From NCBI GenBank assembly GCA_017416705.1, contig JAFQBG010000024.1, positions 1-36,617 on the forward strand: a stretch of 36,617 nt of DNA, read 5' to 3'. A program made the position numbers and the translations under genes. The notes beneath the pieces were generated by a model. That model was given only the letters and a program-made list of their open reading frames with translations, had not been told where the DNA came from and searched no databases. Below, in pieces: positions 25,711 to 35,275 of this stretch; positions within the stretch are counted from its first letter, which is position 1; each line of letters begins with the position of its first letter. The stretch is from Bacteroidaceae bacterium. GTDB lineage: Bacteria; Bacteroidota; Bacteroidia; Bacteroidales; Bacteroidaceae.

Positions 25711-28700
25711 ATGATTTACTTTTTCAAAACTTCCGAACAATCGGTGATAGCAACCGAAACGGAACTTCTTTTGGACGAAACTTCTAAAGAAAAACTTTGT
25801 TGGCTCTATGGCAATGCCACCCTCATCGACGCCGAGTCGGTCGATGGTTTCTTCGTCGGGCCACGTCGCGAAATGGTTACTCCATGGAGTACCAATGCCG
25901 TCGAGATAACCCAGAATATGGGCGTCAGCGGTGTTGTTCGCATCGAGGAGTATTTTCCTGTCGAGAATGAGTCGGCCGAATACGACCCCATGCTGCAAAG
26001 AATGTATCGTGGCTTGGACCAGTCTGTATTCGTTGTGGATATAGCGCCGAAGCCGATAGAATTTATAGACGACCTTGACACCTACAACGAGGCCGAGGGC
26101 CTTGCCCTTTCAAAGGAGGAGATAGAATATCTGCATCGTGTTGAGTCGGAGCTTGGACGCAAACTTACCGACAGTGAGGTTTTTGGTTTTGCCCAAATAA
26201 ATTCGGAGCATTGCCGTCACAAAATATTTGGCGGAACATTTATCATTGACGGCAAGGAGATGCCTTCGTCGTTGTTCTCGATGATAAAACGTACTACAAA
26301 CGAAAATCCCAATAAAATAATCTCGGCCTACAAGGACAACGTCGCATTTGCACAAGGCCCGGTGGTGGAACAATTTGCTCCTGCCGACCACTCCATACCC
26401 GACTATTTCGTAATAAAAGATATAGAGACCGTCATATCGTTAAAAGCCGAGACGCATAACTTCCCCACAACCGTCGAGCCCTTCAATGGAGCATCCACAG
26501 GTACCGGTGGCGAGATACGCGACCGTATGGGTGGCGGTAAAGGTTCTTGGCCCATTGCCGGAACAGCGGTTTATATGACCTCCTACCCTCGCACCTACGA
26601 AGACCGTAAATGGGAGGAGCTTATTCCTGTACGCAAATGGCTCTACCAGACACCCGAGCAAATACTCATCAAGGCATCCAATGGAGCATCCGACTTCGGT
26701 AATAAATTCGGACAGCCGCTTATCTGCGGTTCGTTGCTAACATTTGAGCATGCCGAAAACAACGAAGTCTATGGCTACGACAAAGTTATAATGTTGGCAG
26801 GCGGTGTAGGCTACGGAACACGTCGCGACTGTCTTAAAGGAGCTCCCGAAAAAGGAAATAAAGTCATAGTGATGGGTGGCGATAACTATCGTATAGGCCT
26901 TGGAGGCGGTTCGGTTTCGTCGGTTGACACAGGACGTTATTCATCGGGAATAGAACTGAACGCAGTGCAGCGCGCCAATGCCGAAATGCAAAAACGTGCA
27001 TACAACGTTGTGCGTGCCTTGTGCGAGGACGATACAAACCCGGTGGTGTCTATTCACGACCATGGCTCGGCAGGACACGTGAACTGCCTCTCCGAACTTG
27101 TCGAGGAGTGCGGTGGTCTCATCGATATGTCAAAACTGCCTGTGGGCGACAAAACACTGTCGGCAAAAGAAATAATTGCCAATGAGTCGCAGGAGCGCAT
27201 GGGCCTTCTGATAAAAGAGGACGCAATAGACTATGTGCGCAAGGTTGCCGAGCGCGAGCGTGCACCCATGTACGTTGTCGGTGAGACAACCGGCGATGCC
27301 CGTTTCGCATTTGAACAAGCCGACGGCGTTCGTCCCTTCGACCTTTCAGTGAGTCAAATGTTCGGCTCGTCGCCCAAAACATATATGATAGACAAAACGG
27401 TGGAGCGTAAATACACAAACGCCGAATACGATGCCGCAAATATCGAGGAATACCTCACCGATGTATTGCGTCTCGAAGCGGTGGCATGTAAAGACTGGCT
27501 CACCAACAAAGTGGACCGTTCTGTCACAGGTAAGATAGCCCGTCAGCAGTGCCAAGGCGAGATACAGTTGCCTTTGAGCGACTGCGGCGTGGTGACACTC
27601 GACTATCGTGGAAAACAAGGTATAGCAACCTCCATAGGACATGCTCCGCAGGCCGGTTTGGCCGACCCCGCAAAAGGCTCGGTGCTTGCCGTTGCCGAGG
27701 CACTTACAAATATCGTGCTGGCACCATTGAGCGACGGCATAAAAACCATTTCGCTCAGCGCCAACTGGATGTGGCCTTGTCGTTCGCAAGAGGGCGAGGA
27801 TGCACGCCTTTATCGCGGTGTCGAAGCTTTGTCGGATTTCTGCTGCGCATTGAATATAAATGTCCCCACAGGAAAAGACTCTCTGTCGATGACACAAAAA
27901 TATCCCGACGGAACAAAAGTCATCAGCCCGGGAACAGTCATCGTGTCGACAGGCGGTCAGGTGTCCGATGTGCGCAAAGTGGTTTCCCCCGTCATGATAA
28001 ACGAGCCCAAGAGCGCCTTCTATCATATAGATTTCAGTTTCGATGCTTTGCGCTTGGGTGGTTCTGCGTTTGCGCAGTCGCTGAACAAGGTAGGCAGCGA
28101 TGTGCCCACAGTGAAAAACCCCGAATATTTTGCCGAGGCATTCGACGCCGTTCAGCAACTTGTGTCCGAGGGACTCATACTGTCGGGACACGACATATCG
28201 GCAGGCGGTCTCATCACCACCTTATTAGAAATGTGCTTTGCAAATGTCGAGGGTGGTATGGAAATAGACCTCAACACAATAGCCGAAAAGGATATCGTGA
28301 AATTGTTGTTTGCCGAGAACCCTGCTTTGGTGATACAGGTAGCCGATGCCAAAGCAAACAGAATGAAAGAGATACTCGACAATGCGGGAATATGCTTTGT
28401 CAAGATAGGTGTGCCCTCGAAAAAACGCCATATAGCCGTTGCAAAGGAAAAACGCACTCATCTGTTCGACATCGACCACTATCGCGATGTCTGGTACGAT
28501 AGCTCATACCTCATGGATCGCAAACAGAGCTTTAACGGCTGTGCCGACGACCGTCTCAGAAACTACAAAAACCAGCCATTGCGTTTCCGTCTGCCTGCTA
28601 AGTTCAATGGAATGTTAGACAGCTATGGCATATCGGCCGACAGACGAGAAAAATCGGGTGTACGAGCAGCCATAATACGCGAAAAAGGCACAAACGGCGA

Positions 28701-29409
28701 ACGCGAAATGGCCTACGCAATGTACCTTGCCGGCTTCGATGTCAAGGATGTCACAATGACCGACCTCATAAGCGGCCGCGAGACACTCGACGAAGTCAAT
28801 TTCATTGTGTTCTGTGGCGGTTTCTCCAATTCCGACGTACTTGGCTCGGCAAAAGGATGGGCAGGCGGCTTCCTGTACAACCCCAAGGCCAAGGCCGCAC
28901 TCGACCGTTTCTATGCTCGCGAAGACACCCTGTCGCTTGGTATCTGTAACGGTTGCCAGCTCATGATGGAACTGAACCTCATTAACCCCGAACACGAGAA
29001 ACGCGGTTATATGCGTCATAACAATTCGCATAAGTTCGAATCGTCGTTCGTAGGTGTGAACATCCCCCAAAACAACAGCGTGCTCTTTGGCTCATTGTCG
29101 AATAGTCGTCTTGGTGTCTGGGTGGCTCATGGCGAGGGTAAATTTGAACTACCCTACGAGGCGGAACGTTATAACATTGTAGCGCAATACTCATACGAAG
29201 GCTATCCTGCCAACCCTAATGGCTCGTCCTACTGCGTAGCAGCCCTTGCAAGCGCCAACGGACGCCACGTGGCAATGATGCCTCACCCCGAACGCGCTAT
29301 ATTCCCATGGCAGTGTGCCAACTATCTGCACAATCACCTGACAGACGATGTCACTCCGTGGATAGAAATATTCCACAATGCCTATAAGTGGGTAAGCGAA
29401 AAGAAATAA
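25711..29409 (+). CDS. purL: phosphoribosylformylglycinamidine synthase, single-chain
   Basis: This 1232-residue cytosolic enzyme performs the fourth step of purine synthesis, converting FGAR and glutamine to FGAM with ATP. It is the large single-chain form, with synthetase and glutaminase domains together. The synthetase half shows VISLKAETHNFPTTVEPFNG, GGEIRDRMGGGKGSWPIAGT and SIHDHGSAGHVNCLSE. The C-terminal class I glutaminase has its nucleophile Cys1079 (GICNGCQLM) and the dyad His1192 and Glu1194 (MMPHPERAIFPW). Small multi-subunit PurS/PurQ genes are therefore not needed. A palindrome follows the stop. Confidence 0.97.
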   Translation: MIYFFKTSEQSVIATETELLLDETSKEKLCWLYGNATLIDAESVDGFFVGPRREMVTPWSTNAVEITQNMGVSGVVRIEEYFPVENESAEYDPMLQRMYRGLDQSVFVVDIAPKPIEFIDDLDTYNEAEGLALSKEEIEYLHRVESELGRKLTDSEVFGFAQINSEHCRHKIFGGTFIIDGKEMPSSLFSMIKRTTNENPNKIISAYKDNVAFAQGPVVEQFAPADHSIPDYFVIKDIETVISLKAETHNFPTTVEPFNGASTGTGGEIRDRMGGGKGSWPIAGTAVYMTSYPRTYEDRKWEELIPVRKWLYQTPEQILIKASNGASDFGNKFGQPLICGSLLTFEHAENNEVYGYDKVIMLAGGVGYGTRRDCLKGAPEKGNKVIVMGGDNYRIGLGGGSVSSVDTGRYSSGIELNAVQRANAEMQKRAYNVVRALCEDDTNPVVSIHDHGSAGHVNCLSELVEECGGLIDMSKLPVGDKTLSAKEIIANESQERMGLLIKEDAIDYVRKVAERERAPMYVVGETTGDARFAFEQADGVRPFDLSVSQMFGSSPKTYMIDKTVERKYTNAEYDAANIEEYLTDVLRLEAVACKDWLTNKVDRSVTGKIARQQCQGEIQLPLSDCGVVTLDYRGKQGIATSIGHAPQAGLADPAKGSVLAVAEALTNIVLAPLSDGIKTISLSANWMWPCRSQEGEDARLYRGVEALSDFCCALNINVPTGKDSLSMTQKYPDGTKVISPGTVIVSTGGQVSDVRKVVSPVMINEPKSAFYHIDFSFDALRLGGSAFAQSLNKVGSDVPTVKNPEYFAEAFDAVQQLVSEGLILSGHDISAGGLITTLLEMCFANVEGGMEIDLNTIAEKDIVKLLFAENPALVIQVADAKANRMKEILDNAGICFVKIGVPSKKRHIAVAKEKRTHLFDIDHYRDVWYDSSYLMDRKQSFNGCADDRLRNYKNQPLRFRLPAKFNGMLDSYGISADRREKSGVRAAIIREKGTNGEREMAYAMYLAGFDVKDVTMTDLISGRETLDEVNFIVFCGGFSNSDVLGSAKGWAGGFLYNPKAKAALDRFYAREDTLSLGICNGCQLMMELNLINPEHEKRGYMRHNNSHKFESSFVGVNIPQNNSVLFGSLSNSRLGVWVAHGEGKFELPYEAERYNIVAQYSYEGYPANPNGSSYCVAALASANGRHVAMMPHPERAIFPWQCANYLHNHLTDDVTPWIEIFHNAYKWVSEKK

Positions 29410-29433
29410 ATTTATAGCAAATAATCATTAAGT

Positions 29434-29461
29434 AGTCGGGTGCAAAATTTTGCACCCGACT
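29434..29461. terminator. 14-bp perfect palindrome after purL, terminator-like
   Basis: AGTCGGGTGCAAAA and its exact complement TTTTGCACCCGACT abut, 24 nt after the purL stop and 12 nt before the next gene. As RNA it would form a GC-rich stem with an A/T loop. The run after it (TGATATTGA) is not U-rich, so termination is uncertain, and it could instead be a protein-binding operator for the chromate genes. Confidence 0.5.
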
Positions 29462-29473
29462 TGATATTGAGCA

Positions 29474-30022
29474 ATGACAGTCACATTAGGCAGGCTTTTT
29501 ACCACATTTTTTAAATTAGGCCTATTTACCATTGGTGGCGGATATGCCATGATACCACTCATTGAACGCGATGTCGTGCATCGTTACAAATGGGTGAGCG
29601 GCGACGATTTTGTCGATGTGTTGGCTGTTTCGCAGTCGGCACCGGGCATATTCGCAGTCAATATGGCAATATTTATCGGCTATAAGTTACGTGGTATTAA
29701 GGGGGCTGTGGCAGCAGCCTTGGGCAACGTATTGCCATCTGTCATAATTATTCTTTGTATAGCACTGTTGTTTAATAGCTTCCGCGAGAACAAAATAGTG
29801 AATAACATTTTTCTTGGATTGCGTCCGGCTGTGGTAGCCCTTATTGCCGCCCCGGTCTTTTCCGTTGCCAAGAGTGCCCGAATAACCTATACAAACGTGT
29901 GGATACCCATACTTGCAGCTGCGCTCATTGTGGCATTTGGCGTGTCGCCGGTTTATATTATTTTGGCTGCAATCATAGGTGGAATAGTGTGGGGTAGAAT
30001 AAGAAACCGTTTAAATTCTTAG
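29474..30022 (+). CDS. half-size chromate transporter, first gene
   Basis: This 182-residue membrane protein of the CHR family is a short, single-domain form; such genes usually come in pairs. Motifs are FFKLGLFTIGGGYAMIPLIE, SQSAPGIFAVNMAIFIGY at about 53-70 and LRPAVVALIAAPVF. About six hydrophobic segments are visible. Members export chromate or related anions; the substrate here is inferred from family only. The partner gene begins 169 nt downstream, a wider gap than usual for such pairs. Confidence 0.85.
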   Translation: MTVTLGRLFTTFFKLGLFTIGGGYAMIPLIERDVVHRYKWVSGDDFVDVLAVSQSAPGIFAVNMAIFIGYKLRGIKGAVAAALGNVLPSVIIILCIALLFNSFRENKIVNNIFLGLRPAVVALIAAPVFSVAKSARITYTNVWIPILAAALIVAFGVSPVYIILAAIIGGIVWGRIRNRLNS

Positions 30023-30033
30023 AAATTAATTTT

Positions 30034-30117
30034 TTATGCAAACTGTTTATTGCTCCGTTTTTTATATTCAAAAATGCCTGCTTCTTTTTCTTTGGTTACA
30101 TAGCCCGCTATGCCCAT
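30034..30117 (-). repeat. intergenic repeat copy A with tiny ORF (27 aa), antisense
   Basis: On the minus strand a 27-codon frame begins ATGGGCATAGCGGGCTATGT and continues with the GTAACCAAAGAAAAAGAA core and GAATATAAAAAACGG before a TAA. It aligns with the copies at 25481-25585 and 35276-35368. The encoded peptide is MGIAGYVTKEKEAGIFEYKK plus a basic tail. A small inverted repeat (CATAGCCCGCTATG, 30099-30112 on the plus strand) spans its start and is poorly conserved in the other copies. It sits antisense between the two chromate transporter genes. Confidence 0.5.
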
Positions 30118-30162
30118 TTGAAAAATAAACATCCTATTTTTGTTCTATAAAAAAATTGGTGA

Positions 30163-30185
30163 TATAAATTAAAACAGCTTCTAAA
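30163..30185 (+). repeat. 23-nt intergenic motif, copy 2
   Basis: TATAAATTAAAACAGCTTCT plus AAA matches 25581-25603 with two mismatches. It lies 6 nt before the ATG of the second chromate transporter. A shared TGTTCTATAAAAA lies 9 nt upstream and is also found at 25379-25391. Confidence 0.5.
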
Positions 30186-30191
30186 ACGGTC

Positions 30192-30776
30192 ATGATAATA
30201 TTCTTGGAACTTCTATATACGTTTTTTAAGATAGGCCTTGTCAGCTTTGGTGGGGGCTATGGAATGTTATCGGTCATTCAGGGCGAGGTGGTGACGCGCC
30301 ATGCGTGGCTTTCCATGTCGGAATTTACCGATATAGTGGCCATAAGCCAGATGACGCCCGGCCCCATAGGGATAAATTCGGCTACTTTTGTCGGTTATAC
30401 TGCCGTTGTCAATGCAGGGGGGACACCGCTGATGGGTGTCATTGGCTCTTTGACGGCCTCTTTTGCCGTCATGCTGCCATCGTTCATTATAATGCTTGCC
30501 ATAAGTCGTTTGTTTGTCAAATATACCAAGAGCAGTGCGGTGAATAGGGTTTTCGTTGTTCTGCGTCCGGCTGTCGTGGGGCTTATTGCATCGGCAGCCC
30601 TATTGCTCATGAACAGTGAAAACTATGGCGATATAGATGCCGAGCCTGTGCGTTTTGTGGCAAGCGTGGCCATTACGATAGCTGCTTTTGTGGCGTTCAA
30701 GGTATATAGGATAAGCCCCATACTCATCCTGTTTTTGAGCGGGGCATTCGGTTCCATATTTTTCTCTTTCTTTTAG
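30192..30776 (+). CDS. half-size chromate transporter, second gene
   Basis: This 194-residue CHR-family membrane protein is the partner of the gene at 29474-30022. Matching motifs are FFKIGLVSFGGGYGMLSVIQ, SQMTPGPIGINSATFVGY at about 52-69 and VLRPAVVGLIASAALLL. About six hydrophobic segments are visible. In this family two halves with opposite membrane orientation may pair to form one transporter. The 169-nt separation contains the antisense repeat. It converges on uvrA with a 20-nt gap. Confidence 0.85.
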   Translation: MIIFLELLYTFFKIGLVSFGGGYGMLSVIQGEVVTRHAWLSMSEFTDIVAISQMTPGPIGINSATFVGYTAVVNAGGTPLMGVIGSLTASFAVMLPSFIIMLAISRLFVKYTKSSAVNRVFVVLRPAVVGLIASAALLLMNSENYGDIDAEPVRFVASVAITIAAFVAFKVYRISPILILFLSGAFGSIFFSFF

Positions 30777-30796
30777 TGGCTGTTTTTGTGAATATC

Positions 30797-33577
30797 CTAC
30801 GATAGTTTCTCTTTCAGATATACTCCGGTGTGTGATGCCTCGCATAGGGCTACCTCCTCGGGGGTGCCGGTTGCAACCAGATAACCGCCGTTTTCTCCTC
30901 CATCGGGGCCCAAATCTATCAGGTGGTCGGCGCATTTTATGACATCTATATTATGCTCTATGACAACCAGCGTATGTCCTCGCTCTATAAGACGCTTAAA
31001 ACTTTCGAGCAGTTTTTTTATGTCGTGAAAATGCAAACCGGTGGTGGGCTCGTCGAAAATAAACAGCGTGGGTTTGTCTGTTTGTCGGCTCAGATAGTAG
31101 GCCAATTTAACACGTTGGTTTTCGCCACCCGATAGTGTCGATGACGATTGCCCCAATTTTATATAGGCCAACCCGACATCCTGCAATGGTTGCAGGCTTT
31201 CGGCTATGCGATTTTGCCCATGCTCTTGGAAAAAATTAATGGCATCGCCCACCGTCATTTCCAAAATATCGTGTATGTTCTTACCATGGTACTTCACCTC
31301 CAATACATCGCTCTTGAAACGTTTTCCATGACACACATCGCACTCCAATTGCAGGTCGGCCATGAATTGCATCGAGACGCTAATCTTGCCCTCGCCTTTA
31401 CACTCTTCGCAACGTCCTCCCTCGGAATTGAAAGAAAAATAGCCTGCTGTAAATTTCATCTGTTTGGCAAGTGGCTGTTGAGCATACAGGTGGCGTATGT
31501 CGTCATATACTTTGAGGTATGTGACGGGGTTCGAACGCGACGATTTTCCTATTGGGTTCTGGTCTATAAATTCCACAGCCGAGATTTGTCCCAATGCTCC
31601 TTCTATGCAGTCGCATTGTCCGGGTGCTTCGCCGCTTTCTCCATAATGGCGTTTTAACGAGCGGTACAGGATGTCGCGCACAAGGGTCGATTTTCCCGAA
31701 CCGCTTACACCGCACACCACAGTGAAAATATTTAGCGGGAAACGTACGTCAATCCCTTTCAGGTTGTTTTCGCGTGCCCCTTTTATTGTTATGAAATTGT
31801 TTGTCGTTCGGCGGTGTTTCGGGGTGGGTATGGTCTCTGTTCCCAACAGATATTTTACCGTGTAGCTGTTGCTTTCTGTGGGTAGTTCGTTAATACTGCC
31901 TTTGAATACAATATTACCGCCATAGGAGCCGGCTTTTGGCCCTACATCTATAATATAGTCGGCGGCACGTATTATCTCCTCGTCGTGTTCTACTACCACG
32001 ACGGTGTTGCCAAGGTCGCGCAGACGATGCAGTACCTTTATGAGGCGTGTGGTGTCGCGGCTATGCAGTCCTATGCTTGGCTCGTCAAGAATATATAACG
32101 ACCCCATGAGGTTGCTTCCTAACGATGTCACAAGGTTTATACGTTGGCTCTCTCCACCCGACAGGGTGTTGCTTAGGCGGTTCATTGTCAGGTAGCCCAA
32201 GCCCACATCCAACAAGCAGTCTATTCTGTTTTTTATCTCCACGAGTATGCGTTTTGCTATCGCTGCGTCGTGGCTGTCCAATACTAAATTGTCGAAAAAT
32301 ATTTTCAGTTGCGACACCGGCATTTCCACAAGCTCGGTGATGCTTTTCCCGCCTACTTTCACATAGGTGGCCTCTTTTTTCAGTCGTGTCCCATGGCAAG
32401 TGGGGCATATTGGTTTTCCGCGGTAGCGTGCCAACATCACCCTGTATTGTATTTTGTATTGGTTCTCGCGCACCATCTTGAAAAAATTATCAATACAGAT
32501 ACCCTCACCATATTCTTCTATGTATGGGCCTGTGTGCCACAAGTAGTCTTTTTGTTCTTGTGTCAGGTTGTAGTATGGCTCGAAAATAGGAAAATCGTCT
32601 TTGGGAGCGCGAAGGCAAAATTCATTCTTCCACATTCCCATTTTCTCGCCCCTCCAACAGAAGACAGCCCCGTCGTATATGCTTAGTGCCTTGTTTGGTA
32701 CTACAAGGTTTTCGTCAATTCCCACTATGCGCCCAAATCCTTCGCACTCGGGGCATGCTCCTATGGGCGAATTGAACGAGAACATTTGCTCGGTGGGTTC
32801 TTCGAACGTCATTCCGTCGGCCTCGAACCGTATGCTGAACTCGTGCGGTTTTTCCTCGTCCATGAATTGCAGCAGGCATGTGCCTTCGCCCTCATAAAAT
32901 GCCGTCTCGGCCGAGTCGAGCAGGCGGCTTATTGTCTCCTGCGAGTCCGACACACTTAAACGGTCTATAAGCAGGTAGGGCTTTTCTTTATTGTTTGGTA
33001 CATACTCCTCGATGCGCACCATCTTGCCGCCTGCCCATAGTCGCGTGAAGCCTTGTTGCAGGTAAATGGATAGCTGCTCTTTTATGTCACGGCTTTTTCG
33101 TTTCGAGATAGGGGTGAGCAGCACAAAACGGGTGCCGGAGGGGCGGCTTTTCATACACGCCACAATATCCTCGGGGGAATCCTTCTTGACGATACTGCCA
33201 CTTATGGGCGAATAGGTCTTGCCTATGCGTGCATAAAGCAGTTTCATATATTCGTATATCTCGGTCGAAGTGCCTACGGTGGAGCGTGGGTTGCGGTTAT
33301 TTACCTTCTGTTCTATTGCTATGGCAGGTGGAATACCCTTTATGAAATCACATTCGGGCTTGTTCATCTGTCCCAAAAATTGTCTTGCATACGACGACAA
33401 CGACTCGACATAGCGACGTTGTCCCTCGGCATAAAGGGTGTCAAAGGCCAACGAGGATTTTCCCGAGCCCGATAGGCCCGTTATTACCACGAACTTATTG
33501 CGTGGTATTTCTACGCTGACATTTTTCAGATTATTGACTCTTGCTCCCTTTATTACAATGCAATTATTATCTCCCAT
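30797..33577 (-). CDS. uvrA: excinuclease ABC subunit A
   Basis: This 926-residue DNA-damage sensor of nucleotide excision repair is a tandem ABC ATPase that loads UvrB. Walker A of the first half is GLSGSGKSS (about 34-42) and of the second is [11 protein letters not shown]. The signature motifs are [13 protein letters not shown] and [13 protein letters not shown], with DEPSIGLH and DEPTTGLHF. The C-terminal zinc finger has two Cys pairs (CEECKGEGK and CDVCHGKRF). The N-terminal zinc site keeps only ACPEC; the other pair is replaced by [11 protein letters not shown]. Many Bacteroidota carry two uvrA genes, and I cannot tell which this is. Confidence 0.95.
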   Translation of the reverse strand: MGDNNCIVIKGARVNNLKNVSVEIPRNKFVVITGLSGSGKSSLAFDTLYAEGQRRYVESLSSYARQFLGQMNKPECDFIKGIPPAIAIEQKVNNRNPRSTVGTSTEIYEYMKLLYARIGKTYSPISGSIVKKDSPEDIVACMKSRPSGTRFVLLTPISKRKSRDIKEQLSIYLQQGFTRLWAGGKMVRIEEYVPNNKEKPYLLIDRLSVSDSQETISRLLDSAETAFYEGEGTCLLQFMDEEKPHEFSIRFEADGMTFEEPTEQMFSFNSPIGACPECEGFGRIVGIDENLVVPNKALSIYDGAVFCWRGEKMGMWKNEFCLRAPKDDFPIFEPYYNLTQEQKDYLWHTGPYIEEYGEGICIDNFFKMVRENQYKIQYRVMLARYRGKPICPTCHGTRLKKEATYVKVGGKSITELVEMPVSQLKIFFDNLVLDSHDAAIAKRILVEIKNRIDCLLDVGLGYLTMNRLSNTLSGGESQRINLVTSLGSNLMGSLYILDEPSIGLHSRDTTRLIKVLHRLRDLGNTVVVVEHDEEIIRAADYIIDVGPKAGSYGGNIVFKGSINELPTESNSYTVKYLLGTETIPTPKHRRTTNNFITIKGARENNLKGIDVRFPLNIFTVVCGVSGSGKSTLVRDILYRSLKRHYGESGEAPGQCDCIEGALGQISAVEFIDQNPIGKSSRSNPVTYLKVYDDIRHLYAQQPLAKQMKFTAGYFSFNSEGGRCEECKGEGKISVSMQFMADLQLECDVCHGKRFKSDVLEVKYHGKNIHDILEMTVGDAINFFQEHGQNRIAESLQPLQDVGLAYIKLGQSSSTLSGGENQRVKLAYYLSRQTDKPTLFIFDEPTTGLHFHDIKKLLESFKRLIERGHTLVVIEHNIDVIKCADHLIDLGPDGGENGGYLVATGTPEEVALCEASHTGVYLKEKLS

Positions 33578-33602
33578 GTGGACAAATGTTTTTTACATTC
33601 TG

Positions 33603-33610
33603 CGAATTTA
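33603..33610 (-). promoter_or_regulatory. candidate -7 promoter box for uvrA
   Basis: On the minus strand the sequence is TAAATTCG, one change from TAnnTTTG, 26 nt before the uvrA start. It lies in a 123-nt divergent spacer shared with the glycosyl-hydrolase-like gene. Chance matching is possible in this AT-rich spacer. Confidence 0.35.
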
Positions 33611-33664
33611 CATAAAAAACCACTATCTTGTGCTTTTACCACATCGAATAATGCGAAAAATCAT

Positions 33665-33672
33665 TATCTTCG
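33665..33672 (+). promoter_or_regulatory. candidate -7 promoter box for the GHL10 gene
   Basis: TATCTTCG lies 28 nt upstream of the ATG at 33701, the third identical box in the window, after 11520 and 25636. It faces away from the uvrA promoter in the same spacer. Confidence 0.45.
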
Positions 33673-33700
33673 CGCAAGTTTAACGCAAATTAATAAAGTC

Positions 33701-35197
33701 ATGAAAAATATATCCTTGTGTCTGCTCCTTCTGTTACTTGTTGCAGCGTCGTCTGTAAATGCAAAAAAACAAACCCATCCCAAGCGTGAATTTCGCGGAG
33801 CATGGATACAGGCTGTGAACGGGCAATTTATGAATATGAAAGAGCAGGAAATGAAACAATACCTTGTCACCATGCTCGACAATTTGCAACGTGCCAATGT
33901 CAATGCAATAATTTTTCAGGTGCGTGTCGAGGGGGATGCTCTTTATGAGTCGTCGTTGGAGCCTTGGAGCCGCTATATAACAGGCAGGCAGGGGGTGTCG
34001 CCGGGGTGGGACCCATTGGCATTCATGGTGGCGCAGGCGCATGCACGCAACATGGAACTGCATGCTTGGATTAATCCTTATCGTGCTCGTACCAAGGGTA
34101 CTAAGGCTGTTGCACCCGAACACAGGAGCGTTGTCAAGCCCGAAAATTTCTTGGCCTATGAGGGGCAACTCTATTTCAATCCCTCGATAGCGGAAAATCG
34201 CGATTTCATCTGTATGGTGGCTCGGGACATAGTGTCGCGTTACGATGTCGATGGTCTGCATATCGATGACTATTTCTATCCCTACCCTGTAAAGGGCAAG
34301 GAATTTCCCGATGAGGCCTATTTCCGTCGGAGCGGGGCACAAGATAAAGGCCATTGGCGACGTGACAATGTGAATAGGCTCATAGAGCAGCTGCATGAGA
34401 CTGTGCGCTCGGTGAAACCATGGGTGAAGTTCGGTGTATCCCCGTTTGGAATATACCGAAATGCCACAAAGGATGTGCCCGACGGAAGTGCCACAAGAGG
34501 GCTTCAAAGCTATGACGATTTATATGCCGACGTGCTGCATTGGATAAAAAAAGGGTGGGTCGATTATTGTATCCCACAAATATATTGGGAGATAGGGCAT
34601 AAGGCTGCCGACTACGAAGCCTTGGTGTCGTGGTGGGCCGAGCATGCCGATGAACGCCCCTTGTACGTTGGGCAGGATGTCAATCGTACAGTGCGTGCCG
34701 CCGATGCCACAGTTCCTTCGCGTCACCAGCTATGGCGCAAAATGCAGTTACAACGCGCCGAATCGTCGGTTCAAGGTTCGTGCCTTTGGGATGCAGCCTC
34801 GGCGGCAAACAATGTTGGCGAATATCGCGAAATACTGCGTCGCGAATTCCATTGCTATCCCGCGCTTATGCCCAAATCGCCGTTCATCGACAAAAAAGCC
34901 CCAAAAAAAATAAAGAAAATAGGTGTACTCGACACAGCCGATGGCAAGGTGCTTGTGTGGATAACAAAGGAAGAAAAAAAGAAAAATCCCATGAACACCC
35001 CTTGGCGATACGTTGTCTATCGTTTCTCGGGAAAAGACAAGATAGATACCGATGACACAAGCAAAATAGTGGCAATAACCAATAAGACCTATTACAAACT
35101 ACCTGCCGAGGACGAAGGCAAGGTGACATATGTCGTTACGGTACTCGACCGTTTGCAAAACGAGTCGAAGGGGAAAAAACAAAAAATAAAATTCTAA
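33701..35197 (+). CDS. secreted glycosyl hydrolase-like (GHL10) protein
   Basis: This 498-residue exported protein has a signal peptide at residues 1-21, with cleavage predicted after NA. The catalytic-type domain starts FRGAWIQAVNG and contains NAIIFQVRVEGDALYESSLE, ELHAWINPYRAR and the acid-rich DGLHIDDYFYPYP (about residues 184-196), the pattern of the glycosyl-hydrolase-like 10 family (YngK-type, PF02638). The tail, from about residue 405, resembles a fibronectin-type beta domain. It probably acts on a cell-wall or extracellular glycan; the substrate is unknown. The GTG at 33578 adds 41 residues that would bury the signal peptide, so it is rejected. Confidence 0.86.
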   Translation: MKNISLCLLLLLLVAASSVNAKKQTHPKREFRGAWIQAVNGQFMNMKEQEMKQYLVTMLDNLQRANVNAIIFQVRVEGDALYESSLEPWSRYITGRQGVSPGWDPLAFMVAQAHARNMELHAWINPYRARTKGTKAVAPEHRSVVKPENFLAYEGQLYFNPSIAENRDFICMVARDIVSRYDVDGLHIDDYFYPYPVKGKEFPDEAYFRRSGAQDKGHWRRDNVNRLIEQLHETVRSVKPWVKFGVSPFGIYRNATKDVPDGSATRGLQSYDDLYADVLHWIKKGWVDYCIPQIYWEIGHKAADYEALVSWWAEHADERPLYVGQDVNRTVRAADATVPSRHQLWRKMQLQRAESSVQGSCLWDAASAANNVGEYREILRREFHCYPALMPKSPFIDKKAPKKIKKIGVLDTADGKVLVWITKEEKKKNPMNTPWRYVVYRFSGKDKIDTDDTSKIVAITNKTYYKLPAEDEGKVTYVVTVLDRLQNESKGKKQKIKF

Positions 35198-35275
35198 GAA
35201 ACAGTATAAATTCATATCGCCAAGTTCTTGTAGGGCAAAAAATAGTCGGTTTATCTGTTTTTTCGCCGGGTGAGC

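Noticed and set aside
27549-28502. Long alternate frame inside purL
   Set aside because: It is Arg/Cys-rich shadow sequence within the glutamine amidotransferase/synthetase gene.
33578-33700. N-terminal extension of the GHL10 protein from a GTG
   Set aside because: It would place 41 residues before a clear signal peptide and overlaps both divergent promoter candidates.
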